DNA of 64,000 nt, from NCBI GenBank assembly GCA_965248635.1, contig OZ252114.1, forward strand, positions 1,054,001 to 1,118,000, in the 5' to 3' direction. The notes beneath the pieces are model-generated. The model saw only the letters and a program-made list of their open reading frames with translations, made no database searches and had not been told where the DNA came from. Every line of letters begins with the position of its first letter. The first letter of the stretch is position 1. Source of the DNA: CBDAPI01 sp965248635 (GTDB lineage: Bacteria; Acidobacteriota; UBA6911; RPQK01; CBDAPI01). The translations under genes were made by a program, and so were the position numbers. This document shows positions 1-9,581 of this stretch, piece after piece.

Positions 1-1
1 C

Positions 2-109
2 GATCTGAGGATCGTGGTGGGAATCGTGACCTCCTGGCTGGTCACCCTCCCCATCGGTGCCTCTCTGGCAGCCCTTTTCTACTTCGTCCTGAGAGCCATC
101 TTTGCATAG
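2..109 (+). CDS. C-terminal end of a PiT-family inorganic phosphate transporter (5' partial)
   Basis: The window opens inside a gene; the last 35 codons are readable and end in TAG. They encode one hydrophobic helix preceded by a W-x-V-T-x-P turn (TSWLVTLPIGASLAALFY), which is how the last membrane helix of PiT-type low-affinity phosphate permeases typically looks. PiT proteins import phosphate with a cation across the inner membrane. Only the last helix is visible, so another multi-helix transporter is possible. The next gene is on the opposite strand and ends 6 bases away, so the two converge. Confidence 0.55.
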   Translation, partial: DLRIVVGIVTSWLVTLPIGASLAALFYFVLRAIFA

Positions 110-115
110 CGGGAA

Positions 116-1132
116 TCAACCTCTTATGTATCGATCCAGGAAGGGCACGATCTCCGCATAGGCCGCCGCCACTGCTTCAGGATCGGCGGCGCCGAAACCG
201 TGCTCTCCTCCCTCGAGAGTAATGAGCCTGTGCGCGACACCGTGTTTCTCCAATTCCTCGGCCATCATCACCGACTGCTGGTAGGGGACGTCGGTGTCCT
301 CCGTCCCGTGCAGAAGCAGGGTGGGTGGATAATCGGCGGTTACGTTCTTGACCGCCATGTAGGGATAAAACTTCTCGGCTTCCGTATGTGGATCCCAGCC
401 CGAGATTTCATAAGGCCAGATGCCCTGCTGGCGGCAGTGCACGTAAAAGGCTCCGCCGTTCCCCTCACGATCCCGGACATCGGCAATGGGCGGGCCGCTG
501 ACTTGCCGGAAAGCCTCCTCCCGGCTCATCACGATACGCTGGTGGCGGGGATGAGGGCTGGGCTGGCTGTACCAGTCGCCGATCAGGTCTCCGTAGCCGT
601 AAATGGAAACCAGAGCGGCCGGTCGGGGCTTGACCCGGAATCCAGCGGTCAAAGTAAGATAGCCTCCTGCCGAGGCACCCCCCACGGCGAGCCGCCTCAC
701 GTCGGCGTTGAAGAGGTCGGGCCCCTCGGAGTACACCCACTGGAAGGCGTCTTCCACGTCTTCAATCAGGGCCGGAATCTTGGTTTCTGGCGCCAGCCGG
801 TAGTCAATGGAAACGATCGTGTAGCCCGCCTGCAGGACTGCTTGCTCGACCCGGCGGTCAATCGTCCTGCGATACCCCACCATCAGGGCTCCGCCGTGAA
901 GCCACACCAGCACAGGCCGCGTCACGCCGTCGTCGACCCAGTGGACGTCGGCCTTGATCTCCAGGTCCCCAACACTCTTGTAGGTGTACGTGCAGCGGCA
1001 CAATTCCGGTGTCTGCGAGGGGGATGAAGGTGAGGATGCCTCCCTGGTCTCCACCCCACAGCCCACGGCGGGGATGGAGGCGGCACAGGTTCCCAGAAAG
1101 GCACGGCGGGTGACAGATCCAGCTTTCGCCAT
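116..1132 (-). CDS. Exported alpha/beta-hydrolase (esterase/lipase-like)
   Basis: A 338-residue hydrolase. The start at 1132 is chosen because AAGGAG lies 7 bases upstream and a Tat-like signal follows (RRAFLG at residues 9-14). Cys25 after AVG could be a lipobox, so the enzyme may be an anchored lipoprotein. The oxyanion-hole motif HGGA is at 79-82 and the nucleophile motif GGASAGG has Ser154. The likely acid is Asp279 in HGTEDTDVP, and the base is His311 in GGEHGF. This layout fits the BD-FAE/hormone-sensitive-lipase-like esterases acting on short esters in the periplasm. The natural substrate cannot be read from the sequence. It converges with the phosphate transporter and has no operon partner. 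Confidence 0.85.
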   Translation of the reverse strand: MAKAGSVTRRAFLGTCAASIPAVGCGVETREASSPSSPSQTPELCRCTYTYKSVGDLEIKADVHWVDDGVTRPVLVWLHGGALMVGYRRTIDRRVEQAVLQAGYTIVSIDYRLAPETKIPALIEDVEDAFQWVYSEGPDLFNADVRRLAVGGASAGGYLTLTAGFRVKPRPAALVSIYGYGDLIGDWYSQPSPHPRHQRIVMSREEAFRQVSGPPIADVRDREGNGGAFYVHCRQQGIWPYEISGWDPHTEAEKFYPYMAVKNVTADYPPTLLLHGTEDTDVPYQQSVMMAEELEKHGVAHRLITLEGGEHGFGAADPEAVAAAYAEIVPFLDRYIRG

Positions 1133-1250
1133 GAAATCGCTCCTTGCTGTCGAACTTCGAGAGATTATTGTAGGAGAAAAGCTATTACACGCGGCACCAA
1201 TTTGCAAGCGACCGCCGACTGATTCGTAGGGCACGGTTATCGACCGTGAG

Positions 1251-1294
1251 CGTTCCAACGTTCCAGCCAATCTGGAATCTGGAATCTGGAATTC
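1251..1294. repeat. Period-7 tandem repeat (TCTGGAA unit)
   Basis: Three consecutive TCTGGAA heptamers (1271-1291) follow two copies of a CGTTCCA-like heptamer. The tract sits between the esterase start and the stop of the beta-lactamase-fold gene. It is one of five intergenic period-7 tracts in the window (see also 12744, 46531, 50341 and 51375). Confidence 0.7.
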
Positions 1295-2593
1295 CTAGTC
1301 CACGATCGCCTGGTAGGCCAGTCCTTTGATCATTTGCCGCAGTTTGAGCCCTTCTGCAGGATGCAGCTGAGACATGTAGACGATGACCATCTCCTCCTCC
1401 GGGTCAATGTGGAAAGAGGTGAAGAAAAACCCTCCCCACGAGTAGCCGCCCACAGATCCAATCTCCTTCAGATCCCCGGCGTTCCTGACCACTCCGAAGC
1501 CGAGGCCGAATCCGGGAGTACCGTCCAGGTTGACGAGGTGATCCTGCGTCATCCACTCCACCGTTTTTGAACCCAATATCCTAACGCCGTCGAGTTCGCC
1601 TTTGTTGAGCATCATCTGGGCGAAGCGGGCGTAGTCGGACACCGTTCCCACCAGCCCGCCGCCGCCGGCAAAGTTGCATTGCGGGCCCGCGTAGGGGGTT
1701 GTGACTGAGAAGACCAGCGCCCCCGGTCCCTTCTGCATACCGTCACCAATTCGTTCGATCTCTCCATTCTCGCCAGGCCGGTATACGGCAGCCAGGCGGT
1801 TCACTTTTTCGGCAGGCAGGAAAAAGTGGGTGTCTTTCATCCCCAGAGGTCCGAACAGCTGACTCTGCAGGAATTCGTCCAGAGTCATTCCGGAAACCAC
1901 TTCCACCAGGCGTCCCAGCACATCAATGGATAACCCGTATTCGAACCTTTCCCCGGGGTGAAACAGAAGCGGAATTCCCGCCAGGGCTCGAACGTCTTCC
2001 CCGGTCGTGTTCTCGTCCAGCATCAGGCCGTGGTTGATTCCGGCGTCGTTGTACATCTCGCCCAACCGGCTGTTCCAGTGATAACTGAGGCCGGAAGTGT
2101 GAGTCAGCAGGTTGTGAATTGTGATCGGTCCCCTGGCCTTGACCGGTTCTGTCTGGTCGGAATCCTCAGGCGGGAGAACCTTGATCTCCTTGAACTCCGG
2201 GAGGTACTTGGAAACCGGATCGGTGAGCATGAGACGACCTTCTTCATAGAGCATGATGATGGCCACGCTGGTCACCGGCTTGGTCATGGAAGCCAGCCGG
2301 AAGATCGTGTCTGCCTGCATCGGCCTGCCGGCTTCACGGTCGGCCATTCCGTAAACGCCGAGGTGAGCTATCTTTCCGTGTCTGGCTACCAGCGTGACCG
2401 AGCCGGCGATCTTTTTCTGATCCACATGCTCGCGCATGACGGCGTCAATGCGAGCCAGGCGTTGCGGGGAGAAACCCAGTTCTGCTGCCCGGCCCCGTGG
2501 CAGGCCCTGGGCCAGGGTCAAGGTGCCGAGGGTCAGGGTGAGCCACAAGGTGAAGAATGAAAAGGGCAAGAATCGAGCGATTGCTTCTCGCAT
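1295..2593 (-). CDS. Exported serine hydrolase of the beta-lactamase / class C family
   Basis: A 432-residue protein with an N-terminal signal peptide (hydrophobic residues 8-28, ending near Ala-Gln). The start at 2593 follows GAGAGG at a spacing of about 8 bases; the longer frame upstream lacks a signal. The active-site S-x-x-K is SMTK (Ser102, Lys105). HTSGLSY near 165-171 and FEYGLSIDVLG further on are the conserved family blocks. These proteins (PF00144) are usually esterases, D-aminopeptidases or peptidoglycan-related hydrolases rather than true beta-lactamases, and they act in the periplasm. The substrate is unknown. Confidence 0.87.
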   Translation of the reverse strand: MREAIARFLPFSFFTLWLTLTLGTLTLAQGLPRGRAAELGFSPQRLARIDAVMREHVDQKKIAGSVTLVARHGKIAHLGVYGMADREAGRPMQADTIFRLASMTKPVTSVAIIMLYEEGRLMLTDPVSKYLPEFKEIKVLPPEDSDQTEPVKARGPITIHNLLTHTSGLSYHWNSRLGEMYNDAGINHGLMLDENTTGEDVRALAGIPLLFHPGERFEYGLSIDVLGRLVEVVSGMTLDEFLQSQLFGPLGMKDTHFFLPAEKVNRLAAVYRPGENGEIERIGDGMQKGPGALVFSVTTPYAGPQCNFAGGGGLVGTVSDYARFAQMMLNKGELDGVRILGSKTVEWMTQDHLVNLDGTPGFGLGFGVVRNAGDLKEIGSVGGYSWGGFFFTSFHIDPEEEMVIVYMSQLHPAEGLKLRQMIKGLAYQAIVD

Positions 2594-2664
2594 GGATAGA
2601 TCCTCTCTACACGGGTCTGGTTTCCGTAAACGATGCAGGGAGGAGTTTAGAACAATCATGGCAT

Positions 2665-3411
2665 CTAGATCCCCACCAGGTTGACCTGCTGTTTGACGTA
2701 TCCCGCGTCAGCAGCCCAGACATCCAGCGGAAGAGCCGTCAGTTCGTCGATATCCGGGACGGCCTCGGGGTCCTTTCCCAGATCGGCGAGGTGGAGGTAG
2801 TTTCTGCAGAACCGGCAGGCCTGGAGCTGGATGTGAGGGAGTTCTTCCGAGGAGTAGAAGTCGAGCACGCCCCGTCCGCTCTTTTGGCAGGCACTGCAGC
2901 TTCCCCGCGTGCAGGGCCACTCTTGCAGGCACAGGGAGCAGACCAGGCTGAGAGCACTGCCGTGGCCGGAAGGTCGCAGGATGCCCGCCTGCGGGGAGTG
3001 ACCGCAGGAAGGACACTGATTGGGGGGTTGGCCGGGTGCCGCAACCCTGGGTCCATGGGATTGCTGGAAGGCGTAGGGCTGAAGAACGATGCGGGCAGCA
3101 AGGCTGTCCGGGGAGGCTGTGTCCTTCTGGTGCCAGTACTTCTCCAGAGAAGCCTGAAAAGATGCGCTGTCCAGTTCACCGGCCGCTTCCCGCAAGGCTT
3201 GGGGACCAATCTTCTGAATCTGCTTCACGACTCGCTCTCGGAGCCGACCGAGCCCCTCCCAGTGCTGTGCCCGATGGGCGATCTCGCTCTGGAACCGGCA
3301 AACGGACTCTGCAAAATGCAGGGCTTCCTGGGAAGCCTCAAATCTTTCGGCCAGTTTACGGGCCCGAGCAGCTCGCCGCAGGGCTAACGGTCGGAAATCT
3401 CTTGATGCCAT
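2665..3411 (-). CDS. fdhE: Formate dehydrogenase accessory protein FdhE
   Basis: A 248-residue protein carrying the cysteine-pair pattern of FdhE: CPSC, CSLC, CSAC and CRFC in the C-terminal half, which bind iron or zinc. FdhE interacts with the catalytic subunit of respiratory formate dehydrogenases and is needed for their activity. The start at 3411 begins MASRDF and overlaps the end of the cytochrome b gene by 28 bases. It is the last gene of the fdhA-fdhB-cytochrome b-fdhE operon. The same frame is open upstream inside the cytochrome gene, but that sequence is an arginine- and proline-rich shadow. Confidence 0.9.
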   Translation of the reverse strand: MASRDFRPLALRRAARARKLAERFEASQEALHFAESVCRFQSEIAHRAQHWEGLGRLRERVVKQIQKIGPQALREAAGELDSASFQASLEKYWHQKDTASPDSLAARIVLQPYAFQQSHGPRVAAPGQPPNQCPSCGHSPQAGILRPSGHGSALSLVCSLCLQEWPCTRGSCSACQKSGRGVLDFYSSEELPHIQLQACRFCRNYLHLADLGKDPEAVPDIDELTALPLDVWAADAGYVKQQVNLVGI

Positions 3412-4001
3412 CGGGGGTGGTGAGAGGCCGCCCAGCGCTCCGAAACCCGCCCCTGGATCATGGCTTTGAGTGAACCCGGAACCGCGGCCGTTCCCATGTA
3501 AATGTGAACGATGATGAACAGAATTGAAATCAGGGCAACGGGGGGATGGACGAAAACGGCTGCCAGGCGAAGCGATTGTGAGGTGGACTCGGGAAACCAC
3601 AGGACCAGCCCACTGAGCAGCAGCAGGAAGCAGCACAGGCCCTGGATCCAAAAGAGCATCTTTTGGCCGCCGTTGAAACGTCCCGGCGGCGGGAGTCCCG
3701 ATTCGTCGTGAACGGCATAGCGATGGGCGCCGCGCAGCCACTTCCTGTCTCCCTTGCTCAAGCGCATCTGCCCCGCCCAGCTCCGGAACATGAGGCCCAG
3801 CAAGACCGAGAAGACGATTCCTCCCCAGGGATGCCAGCCGCGAACCATCTCCCCGCCTCCCAGAGGAATTGCCAGCCAGTAGAGGCCGGGAGTCCACAGT
3901 GCCAGTCCGCTCAATCCTGCGTACAGAAAGCTTAGGGCGGACAACCAGTGAATGGCGCGCTCGACAAAACTGAAGCGAAGAATTTGTCTTTCTTCAGGCA
4001 T
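3384..4001 (-). CDS. fdhI: Formate dehydrogenase cytochrome b subunit (gamma)
   Basis: A 205-residue membrane protein with four hydrophobic segments. Histidines suited to haem b binding lie in the helices (RAIHWLSALSF near the start, GWHPWGGIVF, and VHIYMGTAA near the end). It would anchor the FdhAB dimer in the inner membrane and pass electrons from formate to quinone. The start MPEERQ at 4001 overlaps the stop of fdhB by 8 bases, which suggests translational coupling. The length matches FdnI/FdoI-type subunits. Confidence 0.9.
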   Translation of the reverse strand: MPEERQILRFSFVERAIHWLSALSFLYAGLSGLALWTPGLYWLAIPLGGGEMVRGWHPWGGIVFSVLLGLMFRSWAGQMRLSKGDRKWLRGAHRYAVHDESGLPPPGRFNGGQKMLFWIQGLCCFLLLLSGLVLWFPESTSQSLRLAAVFVHPPVALISILFIIVHIYMGTAAVPGSLKAMIQGRVSERWAASHHPRWHQEISDR

Positions 4002-4782
4002 CTTCACTCTTCGGACCAAAACGGAGGTAGTGCAGGAAAGCTCCCAGGATCCCCCCGGCCAGCAGCAAGTTCCCCCACCACTTGAGCGGCCCTTTCCAGA
4101 AGCGGACTGCCCAGTGCACCTCCGGATTCGCGGGCAGGCCGTAGGCTTCCGGCCTGTCTCCCTGGGCCAGAACATAAATCACATTCGTCCCGCCCACTCC
4201 GGCCGGGTTGTAGACCCCCGCCTTCTCCTGTCCATCCGAGCGTAAGTCAGCGGCCCGACTCTCCGCCTTTTCCAGGAGGTCTTCGCGCGTCCCGAAGGTG
4301 AGACAGCTGGTGGGGCAGGCTTTGATGCAGGCGGGCTCCAGGCCCACTTCGACTCGATCCGAGCAGAGAGTGCACTTGAATACCTTTTGGCTGCTGGGAC
4401 TGAGCCGCGGAACATCGAAAGGGCAAGCAGTGATGCAGTACCCGCATCCAATGCAGGCATCATGATCGAAGTCCACGATTCCATTGTCCCGCACGAAAAT
4501 GGCTCCAGGAGCCGGGCAGGCGGTGAGACAGCCCGGGTCCGCGCAGTGCATGCACTGGTACTTGGCCATCAACCAGGCGAAACTGCCGTCACGGTCGACT
4601 TCATTGAAATAGATCAGGTTCCAGAAGTCATGGCCCAGATCGGGGCGGGTCTGGTAGGTGCCGGGGTTGTCCGACATCGAAAACCCGTGATCGTTCCACT
4701 CCTTACAGGCCACCTCACAGGCCTTGCAGCCGATGCAGGTCGTCGTATCGATCAGCTTGGCAACGATTGGGGTCTTGCTCAT
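3994..4782 (-). CDS. fdhB: Formate dehydrogenase iron-sulfur subunit (beta)
   Basis: A 262-residue ferredoxin-type protein with four Cys clusters: CIGCKACEVAC at the N-terminus, CMHCADPGCLTAC, CIGCGYC, and CTLCSDRVEVGLEPAC. These hold four [4Fe-4S] clusters. A C-terminal hydrophobic segment (WGNLLLAGGILGAFLHYLRF) is the single membrane anchor seen in FdnH/FdoH-type subunits. It wires the molybdenum or tungsten site to the cytochrome. The start lies 4 bases after the fdhA stop. The bound substrate side is periplasmic, since FdhA carries a Tat signal. Confidence 0.93.
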   Translation of the reverse strand: MSKTPIVAKLIDTTTCIGCKACEVACKEWNDHGFSMSDNPGTYQTRPDLGHDFWNLIYFNEVDRDGSFAWLMAKYQCMHCADPGCLTACPAPGAIFVRDNGIVDFDHDACIGCGYCITACPFDVPRLSPSSQKVFKCTLCSDRVEVGLEPACIKACPTSCLTFGTREDLLEKAESRAADLRSDGQEKAGVYNPAGVGGTNVIYVLAQGDRPEAYGLPANPEVHWAVRFWKGPLKWWGNLLLAGGILGAFLHYLRFGPKSEDA

Positions 4783-4786
4783 GCGT

Positions 4787-7700
4787 TCAAATCTTCTCGA
4801 CGTTGACCAGGAAACCTTTGTACTCGGGAGTTCCCGAATTGGGGTCCAGAACTGACGGGCTCAGGTTGTTTACGAGAGGGCCGGTGACCTTCCCTACGAA
4901 GCCCCAGTGAATGGGGAGACCGACCTGGTAGACCCGTTGGCCGGCCACCTGGAGCGGCCGCAGTCGGCGCGTCACCAGAGCGTTCCCCTCAACCGCTCCC
5001 CGGGCCGAGGTCACGCGCACTCGCTCCCCGTTGGCGAGGCCCTTCTCAGCTGCCAGTTCCTCCGGGAGTTCCACGAAAAAAGTGGGCTGTAGCTCCGAGT
5101 TGGCATCCACGTGCTTGGTCCAGTAGTGGAAATGCTCCGTCAGACGAAAGGTGACGGCCACATAGGGAAACTCGTCTGCCTTTCCCAGGAGATCGAACTC
5201 GCCGCTGAAGACGAGAGCCATGGGATTGCTGCTAACGCCGGGATGCATGGGGTTGGGAACCGGAGATTCGGCCGGTTCATAGTGCTCCGGAAAGGGGCCT
5301 TCGACGAAATCGGCGGCGTAGAGCTTGGCCACGCCTTCCGGCAGCATGATGAAAGCACCGGCGGAGTCCGGATCTGCCGTTGCACCGTAGTCGGGTACGT
5401 CTCCAGTCCAGCGGCGTCCGTCCCATTGGATTCCGGATCGCAGGGGGTCCCAGGGACGCCCTTTGTCGTCGGCCGAGGCGCGGTTGTAGAGAACTCTCCG
5501 GTTGAGCGGCCAGTTCCAGGCCCACTGGTGGTAGAACCCCAGCCCACTAGGATCCTCCTGTCCACGGCGTGCCATCTGGTTTCCATCTTCCGGGTAGGAG
5601 GCGGAGTAGAGCCAGTTGCCGCACAGGGTCGAGCCATCGTTTCTCAGCTCTGCAAAGCTATTGAGCTGGCGCCCGCTCGAGATCTCTCGCCCATTGATTT
5701 CCCGGGCCACTTCCTCCAGGTCGGGTGAGGTTGGATTGGCGTAATCCCAGGCAATATCCAGCAACGGTTGAGTCCCTGTGCCTCCCTCCTCTGCATAGAG
5801 TCGACGCAGTTCCAGGAAGAGTCGTGCAATGATCTCCTGGTCTCGTCTGGCTTCGCCGGGTGGATCTACGGCGGCCCACTTCCACTGTAGCCAGCGCGAG
5901 GAATTCACGAAAGTCCCATCCTTCTCAGCCGAGCAGGCGGCCGGAAGCAGGAAGACTTCAGTGTCGATATCGGCCGGGTCCCGGGCTTGCGGATAGTACT
6001 CACCGGCCAGCTTCTTCGAATCCCAGAAAGACGAGGTCTCCGTGTCGAAGCACTCGGCCACGATCAGCCACTTCAAGCGACCCAGAGAGGCAATCATTTT
6101 GGGCGAATTCGGACCGTTTGCCACCGGGTTCATCCCGAAGGAGATCAGCCCTTCGACTCCGCCCTGGAGCATCCGGTCAAAGATGAAACCCCAGCTGTGG
6201 TTCTCGCCCTCTCCGATCTTGGGCAGATTGTGGTAGCCGAAGTCGTTTTTGCGAGTGGCACTCTTGCCGTAGTAGGCCTTGAGCAGGCTCACTATGAAGC
6301 GGTCCGTGTTCTGCCAGTAGTTCATGGACCGGCTGCTCAGAGGCCGGGGGCTGTTTCCCTCGATGTACTCGGCCAGGCTTGTCTGGGGGTCCCGCGGGAC
6401 CCCCAGGTATCCGGGCAGCTTGTCCCAGGCTCCCAAGTCGGTTGCACCCTGGATGTTGGAGTGGCCTCGCTGAGCGTTGACGCCCCCTCCGGGGACTCCA
6501 ATGTTGCCCAGCAGAAGTTGCATCATGGCAGCCGTGTGGATGAGCTGGACGGAGTGGCTGTGCTGGGTCCAGCCCAGGGCATAAAGAATCGTTCCTCGCC
6601 GATCGGGACGGCCCGTGGAGCAGATGATCTGGGCCGCGCTTTTGAATTCTTCCACGGAGCAGCCGCTGATTTCAGCCACTTTCTCGGGCGTGTACCGCTG
6701 GTAGTGCTTCTTCAGAAGCTGGAAGACACTGCGGGGATGCTGCAGGCTCGGGTCGGTACGGGCGTGACCGCGTGAGTCGAGTTCATAGCGCCTTCATGAC
6801 TTGTCATATGCCTTTCGATCCTCGTCCCAGCCCGAGAACAAGCCCTCGTTAAAATCGAATTCCTCCCGAATCAGAAAAGCAGCGTTGCTGTGGAGTCGAA
6901 CGTAGTCTTCGTGGTGAAGGTTCTGGGAAAGTGTGAAATGGATCAGTCCACCCAGAAAGGCGATGTCGGAGCCGGCTCTTATGGGGACGTAGAGGTCGGA
7001 AACTGCGGCGGTTCGATTGAACCGGGGGTCGATGCAGACCAGCTGGGCTTTCCGTCGCCGTTTGGCTTCCATCACGAAGCGAAAACCGACGGGATGGTTC
7101 TCGGCCGGATTGCCTCCCATGACCAGGACGACGTCGGTGTTGGCCACGTCGGTCCAGCCATTGGTCATGGCGCCCCGACCGAAGGTGGCGGCCAGACTGG
7201 CCACCGTGGGGCCGTGTCAAAGGCGAGCCTGATTCTCGTAGGCCTGGATCCCCAGGCCGAATCGAAACTTGCCGAGGAGGTAATTGATCTCGTTGGTGTC
7301 CGTGCAGCCGCCAATCAGGGCCACATTGGCCAGTCGATTCGTGACCCGTCCAGACTCATCTCTCTCCTGAAATCCTCGATCCCGAGATTCCTTGATTCGT
7401 CGTGCCATGCGCTGGAAGGCCGCATCCCAGGAAATCGTTTGCCACTGATCCGAGCCCGGTGCTCTATATAGAGGATGCGTCAGCCTGCGATCACTCACCA
7501 CGAAACGCTTGAGGGTGATGCCCTTGGAACAGAGGGTTCCACGGTTGATCGGATTGTCGGGGTCGCCTTCGACGTGAACAACGGAGGCCTTCACGTTCTT
7601 GGCCCCGTCACCCAGGGTGTGGATCACGACGCCGCAACCTACTGCACAGTAGGGACAGACGCTGTGTGTCTGCGTGGTTCGCGAGATTTTGAGCTCACGC

Positions 7701-7801
7701 ACCCGGGCCAGAGCGGGTTTCAGGTCAAATCCGAAAGCCGTGGCCGTGACGGTCACAGCTCCGGCCTTGAGGAATCCGCGTCTGGTCAGTTCGACTGACA
7801 C
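4787..7801 (-). CDS. fdhA: Formate dehydrogenase catalytic subunit, selenocysteine-containing, with a second in-frame UGA
   Basis: The frame spans 1005 codons, close to E. coli FdnG (1015 residues). It opens with GTG after AGGAG and a Tat signal (TRRGFLKAG). The [4Fe-4S] motif is CPYCAVGC...C near residues 49-85. Codon 195 (7219-7217) is UGA in the context QARL-UGA-HGPTVASLA, exactly where FdnG has selenocysteine, and a SECIS hairpin follows. A second in-frame UGA is codon 336 (6796-6794), between YDKS and RRYELD, where FdnG has an ordinary residue. After it the molybdopterin domains continue intact (FLYALGWTQHS-like and GGVNAQRGHSNIQG, later the FPEHYEP region). The enzyme oxidises formate at a bis-MGD Mo/W site in the periplasm. 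The second UGA is a nonsense mutation, an error, or recoding. Confidence 0.9.
7176..7219 (-). promoter_or_regulatory. Selenocysteine UGA codon and bacterial SECIS hairpin of fdhA
   Basis: Directly after the UGA (7219-7217) the mRNA can fold with an outer stem CGGCC/GGUCG (7214-7210 with 7180-7176). An inner 7-bp stem GGUGGCC/GGCCGCC (7205-7199 with 7193-7187) closes on the five-base loop AGUCU. A GU in the apical loop and this spacing from the UGA match the SelB-binding SECIS of E. coli fdhF. The bases right after the UGA (CACGGCCC) are the same as in fdhF. Confidence 0.88.
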
Positions 7802-7912
7802 TCGGGCCTGCTCCTATGGATCTTCGGTCAGAACAAGGAAAAGCTGCTCGGTATTCTAGGAGTGGATTCTGTCTCAAGTCAACCCTTCACCCAAGGCCAA
7901 CAAGGCGAATCC

Positions 7913-9395
7913 TCACTCATCGGCTCGCTTGAAGACCCACCATTTGCCACCGCTGGAAGCCACAGGCACCAGCCGGTCTTCAAGTGTCGGGCCGATTCTT
8001 CTCAGAGCCTCTGCTGCATTCAGGCTTTCAGCACGCACGATGAAGTACTCATAGCTGGCTGCCAGGGCACTCCAATCGGTCTCTCCCCGAATGCTCTTGA
8101 ATAGTGTGGAAAGATCGGGATTCACTTCGCTCCGGTACTGAAAACGACTGTTGAACACCCCGGCAAACGAAGGATCCATTCTGCCGCCGCGTTCCACCTG
8201 GTACCACTTGGCAAACCCTTCAAAGACGGGCCCGGGGACAAAGGGGCTCTCATAGTCGAGGGCGAGGTTGAGAACTGTCTTGTGGAGGGGGATTTTCTGA
8301 ATCAGAGGCTGGAACTGGCCGGCCTCTTTGCCGAAGGCATAGAAATTCACGTTCAGCACGCTCAGCCAGATAACAGCCAGCGTTAGCGGAACCAGTTCTT
8401 GAATCCGCGACTGGGCCTGTCGGCCCGGGCTGTCTTGCAAGGCGAAAAGGAACAGGGGCAACGTAAACACCGCTAATCTACGATAGAGGAAGTCGATCGA
8501 TAAGAAGTCCCCAGGATAAGGTGAAGAAGACCAGCAGGCCAAGCGCTAACGGAAGCCTTCGTGTCCAGGAAGAATGGAACCGGTATCCCAGTACGAAGGG
8601 GACCGTCAATAACACCAGGCCCCAGATAAGGCCGGTCAGATTTCCCGTTCCGACCGTCTGATTGAAGAAATCGAGTACGCGGCCTGCACCAAGCTCCCAG
8701 CTCTTCGGAGCAAGATCGATGTTCTCACCGGATGCGGAAAGGAAAAGCCACACTACAGCGACGGAAAGCGTCAGCAGGAGAGGCAGGGTGCGGCGAACCG
8801 CAGAACCGACGTCGGGCGCTCGAATCAGGATCAGGGGTCCCAGGACGAACCCCGCATATCCAAATGCCAGAGGATGGGTCAGAAACAACATCAGAAAAAA
8901 GAGGCCGAGCGCGACGGCACGAGCCCGTGTAGGGGCTTGACTATACCTGTCGACGAACACGATCAAGAAGATCACCACCGGTATGGCCGCCAGAAAGTTA
9001 ATGAATCCCCAGTAAAAGGAATAGCTGAAGGCGATAGGGAAAGCGAGGAAAACGAGCCAGGGTCCAAGCCCCAGCCTCTTCAGCAGGTAGCCTGTGCTCA
9101 ACGGGACTCCCAGAACCAGGCCCAGGAGCGCCACTTTGAGAGCGATTTGCAGCGGTAACACGAAGCCCAGGATTACCACCAGGAGGTAGGCTGTCTGCTG
9201 GGGGACGAAGGGGTGAGCTTCGTAAATGGCTTGATGCCCGTAAGCCGGGTCGTCCCATTGCTGCCATATGGACAGTTGAGCAGCGTGCTCGGGCAAGTCG
9301 ACCATGGGAAGATAATCACTGACCACAAACGAAAGGGTGGTGAGGAAACAGCAGCCGGCGAAGCAGAGGCGGTAGGCACTGATTCCAGAGATCAT
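7913..9395 (-). pseudogene. Multi-spanning membrane protein, frameshifted
   Basis: Two frames make one protein. The first part (start 9395, after GAGGGGG) has about ten hydrophobic helices. The second part, from about 8512 to 7913, resumes with FLSIDFLYRRLAVFTLPLFLF and ends in a soluble 110-residue tail. The switch occurs at a CCCC run on the plus strand (8509-8512): one base fewer restores LSW-DFLSIDFLYRR. The helix pattern with a soluble end resembles membrane glycosyltransferase-like or YfhO-like proteins, but I cannot name the family. It lies upstream of fdhA on the same strand, separated by about 110 bases. Either a true pseudogene or a homopolymer error. Confidence 0.7.
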
Positions 9396-9508
9396 AACCC
9401 CCTCATTCTCAACACTCCAGGTGACAGAATCGAGTTTCTCCTGGAACCACCAGGACACCGGCCTTTTACATTCACCCCTGGTGTTCAACAGAAAGGGGTC
9501 CAGGTGTC

Positions 9509-9537
9509 TTGACCGTGCCCGGTCACCAGATTACACT
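9509..9537 (+). promoter_or_regulatory. Sigma70-type promoter for the radical SAM gene
   Basis: TTGACC (9509-9514) and TACACT (9532-9537) are separated by exactly 17 bases. Transcription would start near 9544, giving a leader of about 38 bases before the ATG at 9582, with GGAGGTGA as ribosome binding site. It lies in the gap between two divergent genes. Confidence 0.55.
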
Positions 9538-9581
9538 CCAGAGTCTTTGCTCCTTGCGGAGCCGTGGAGGTGACGTCGCGA

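Noticed and set aside
200..1027. Long open frame on the plus strand opposite the esterase
   Set aside because: It lies entirely antisense to a hydrolase with all catalytic motifs and a good ribosome binding site; the composition is shadow-like.
6849..7220. Arginine-rich frames overlapping fdhA near the Sec codon
   Set aside because: They are other frames of the fdhA coding sequence; the frame with HGPTVASLA and GRGAMTN is clearly the formate dehydrogenase.
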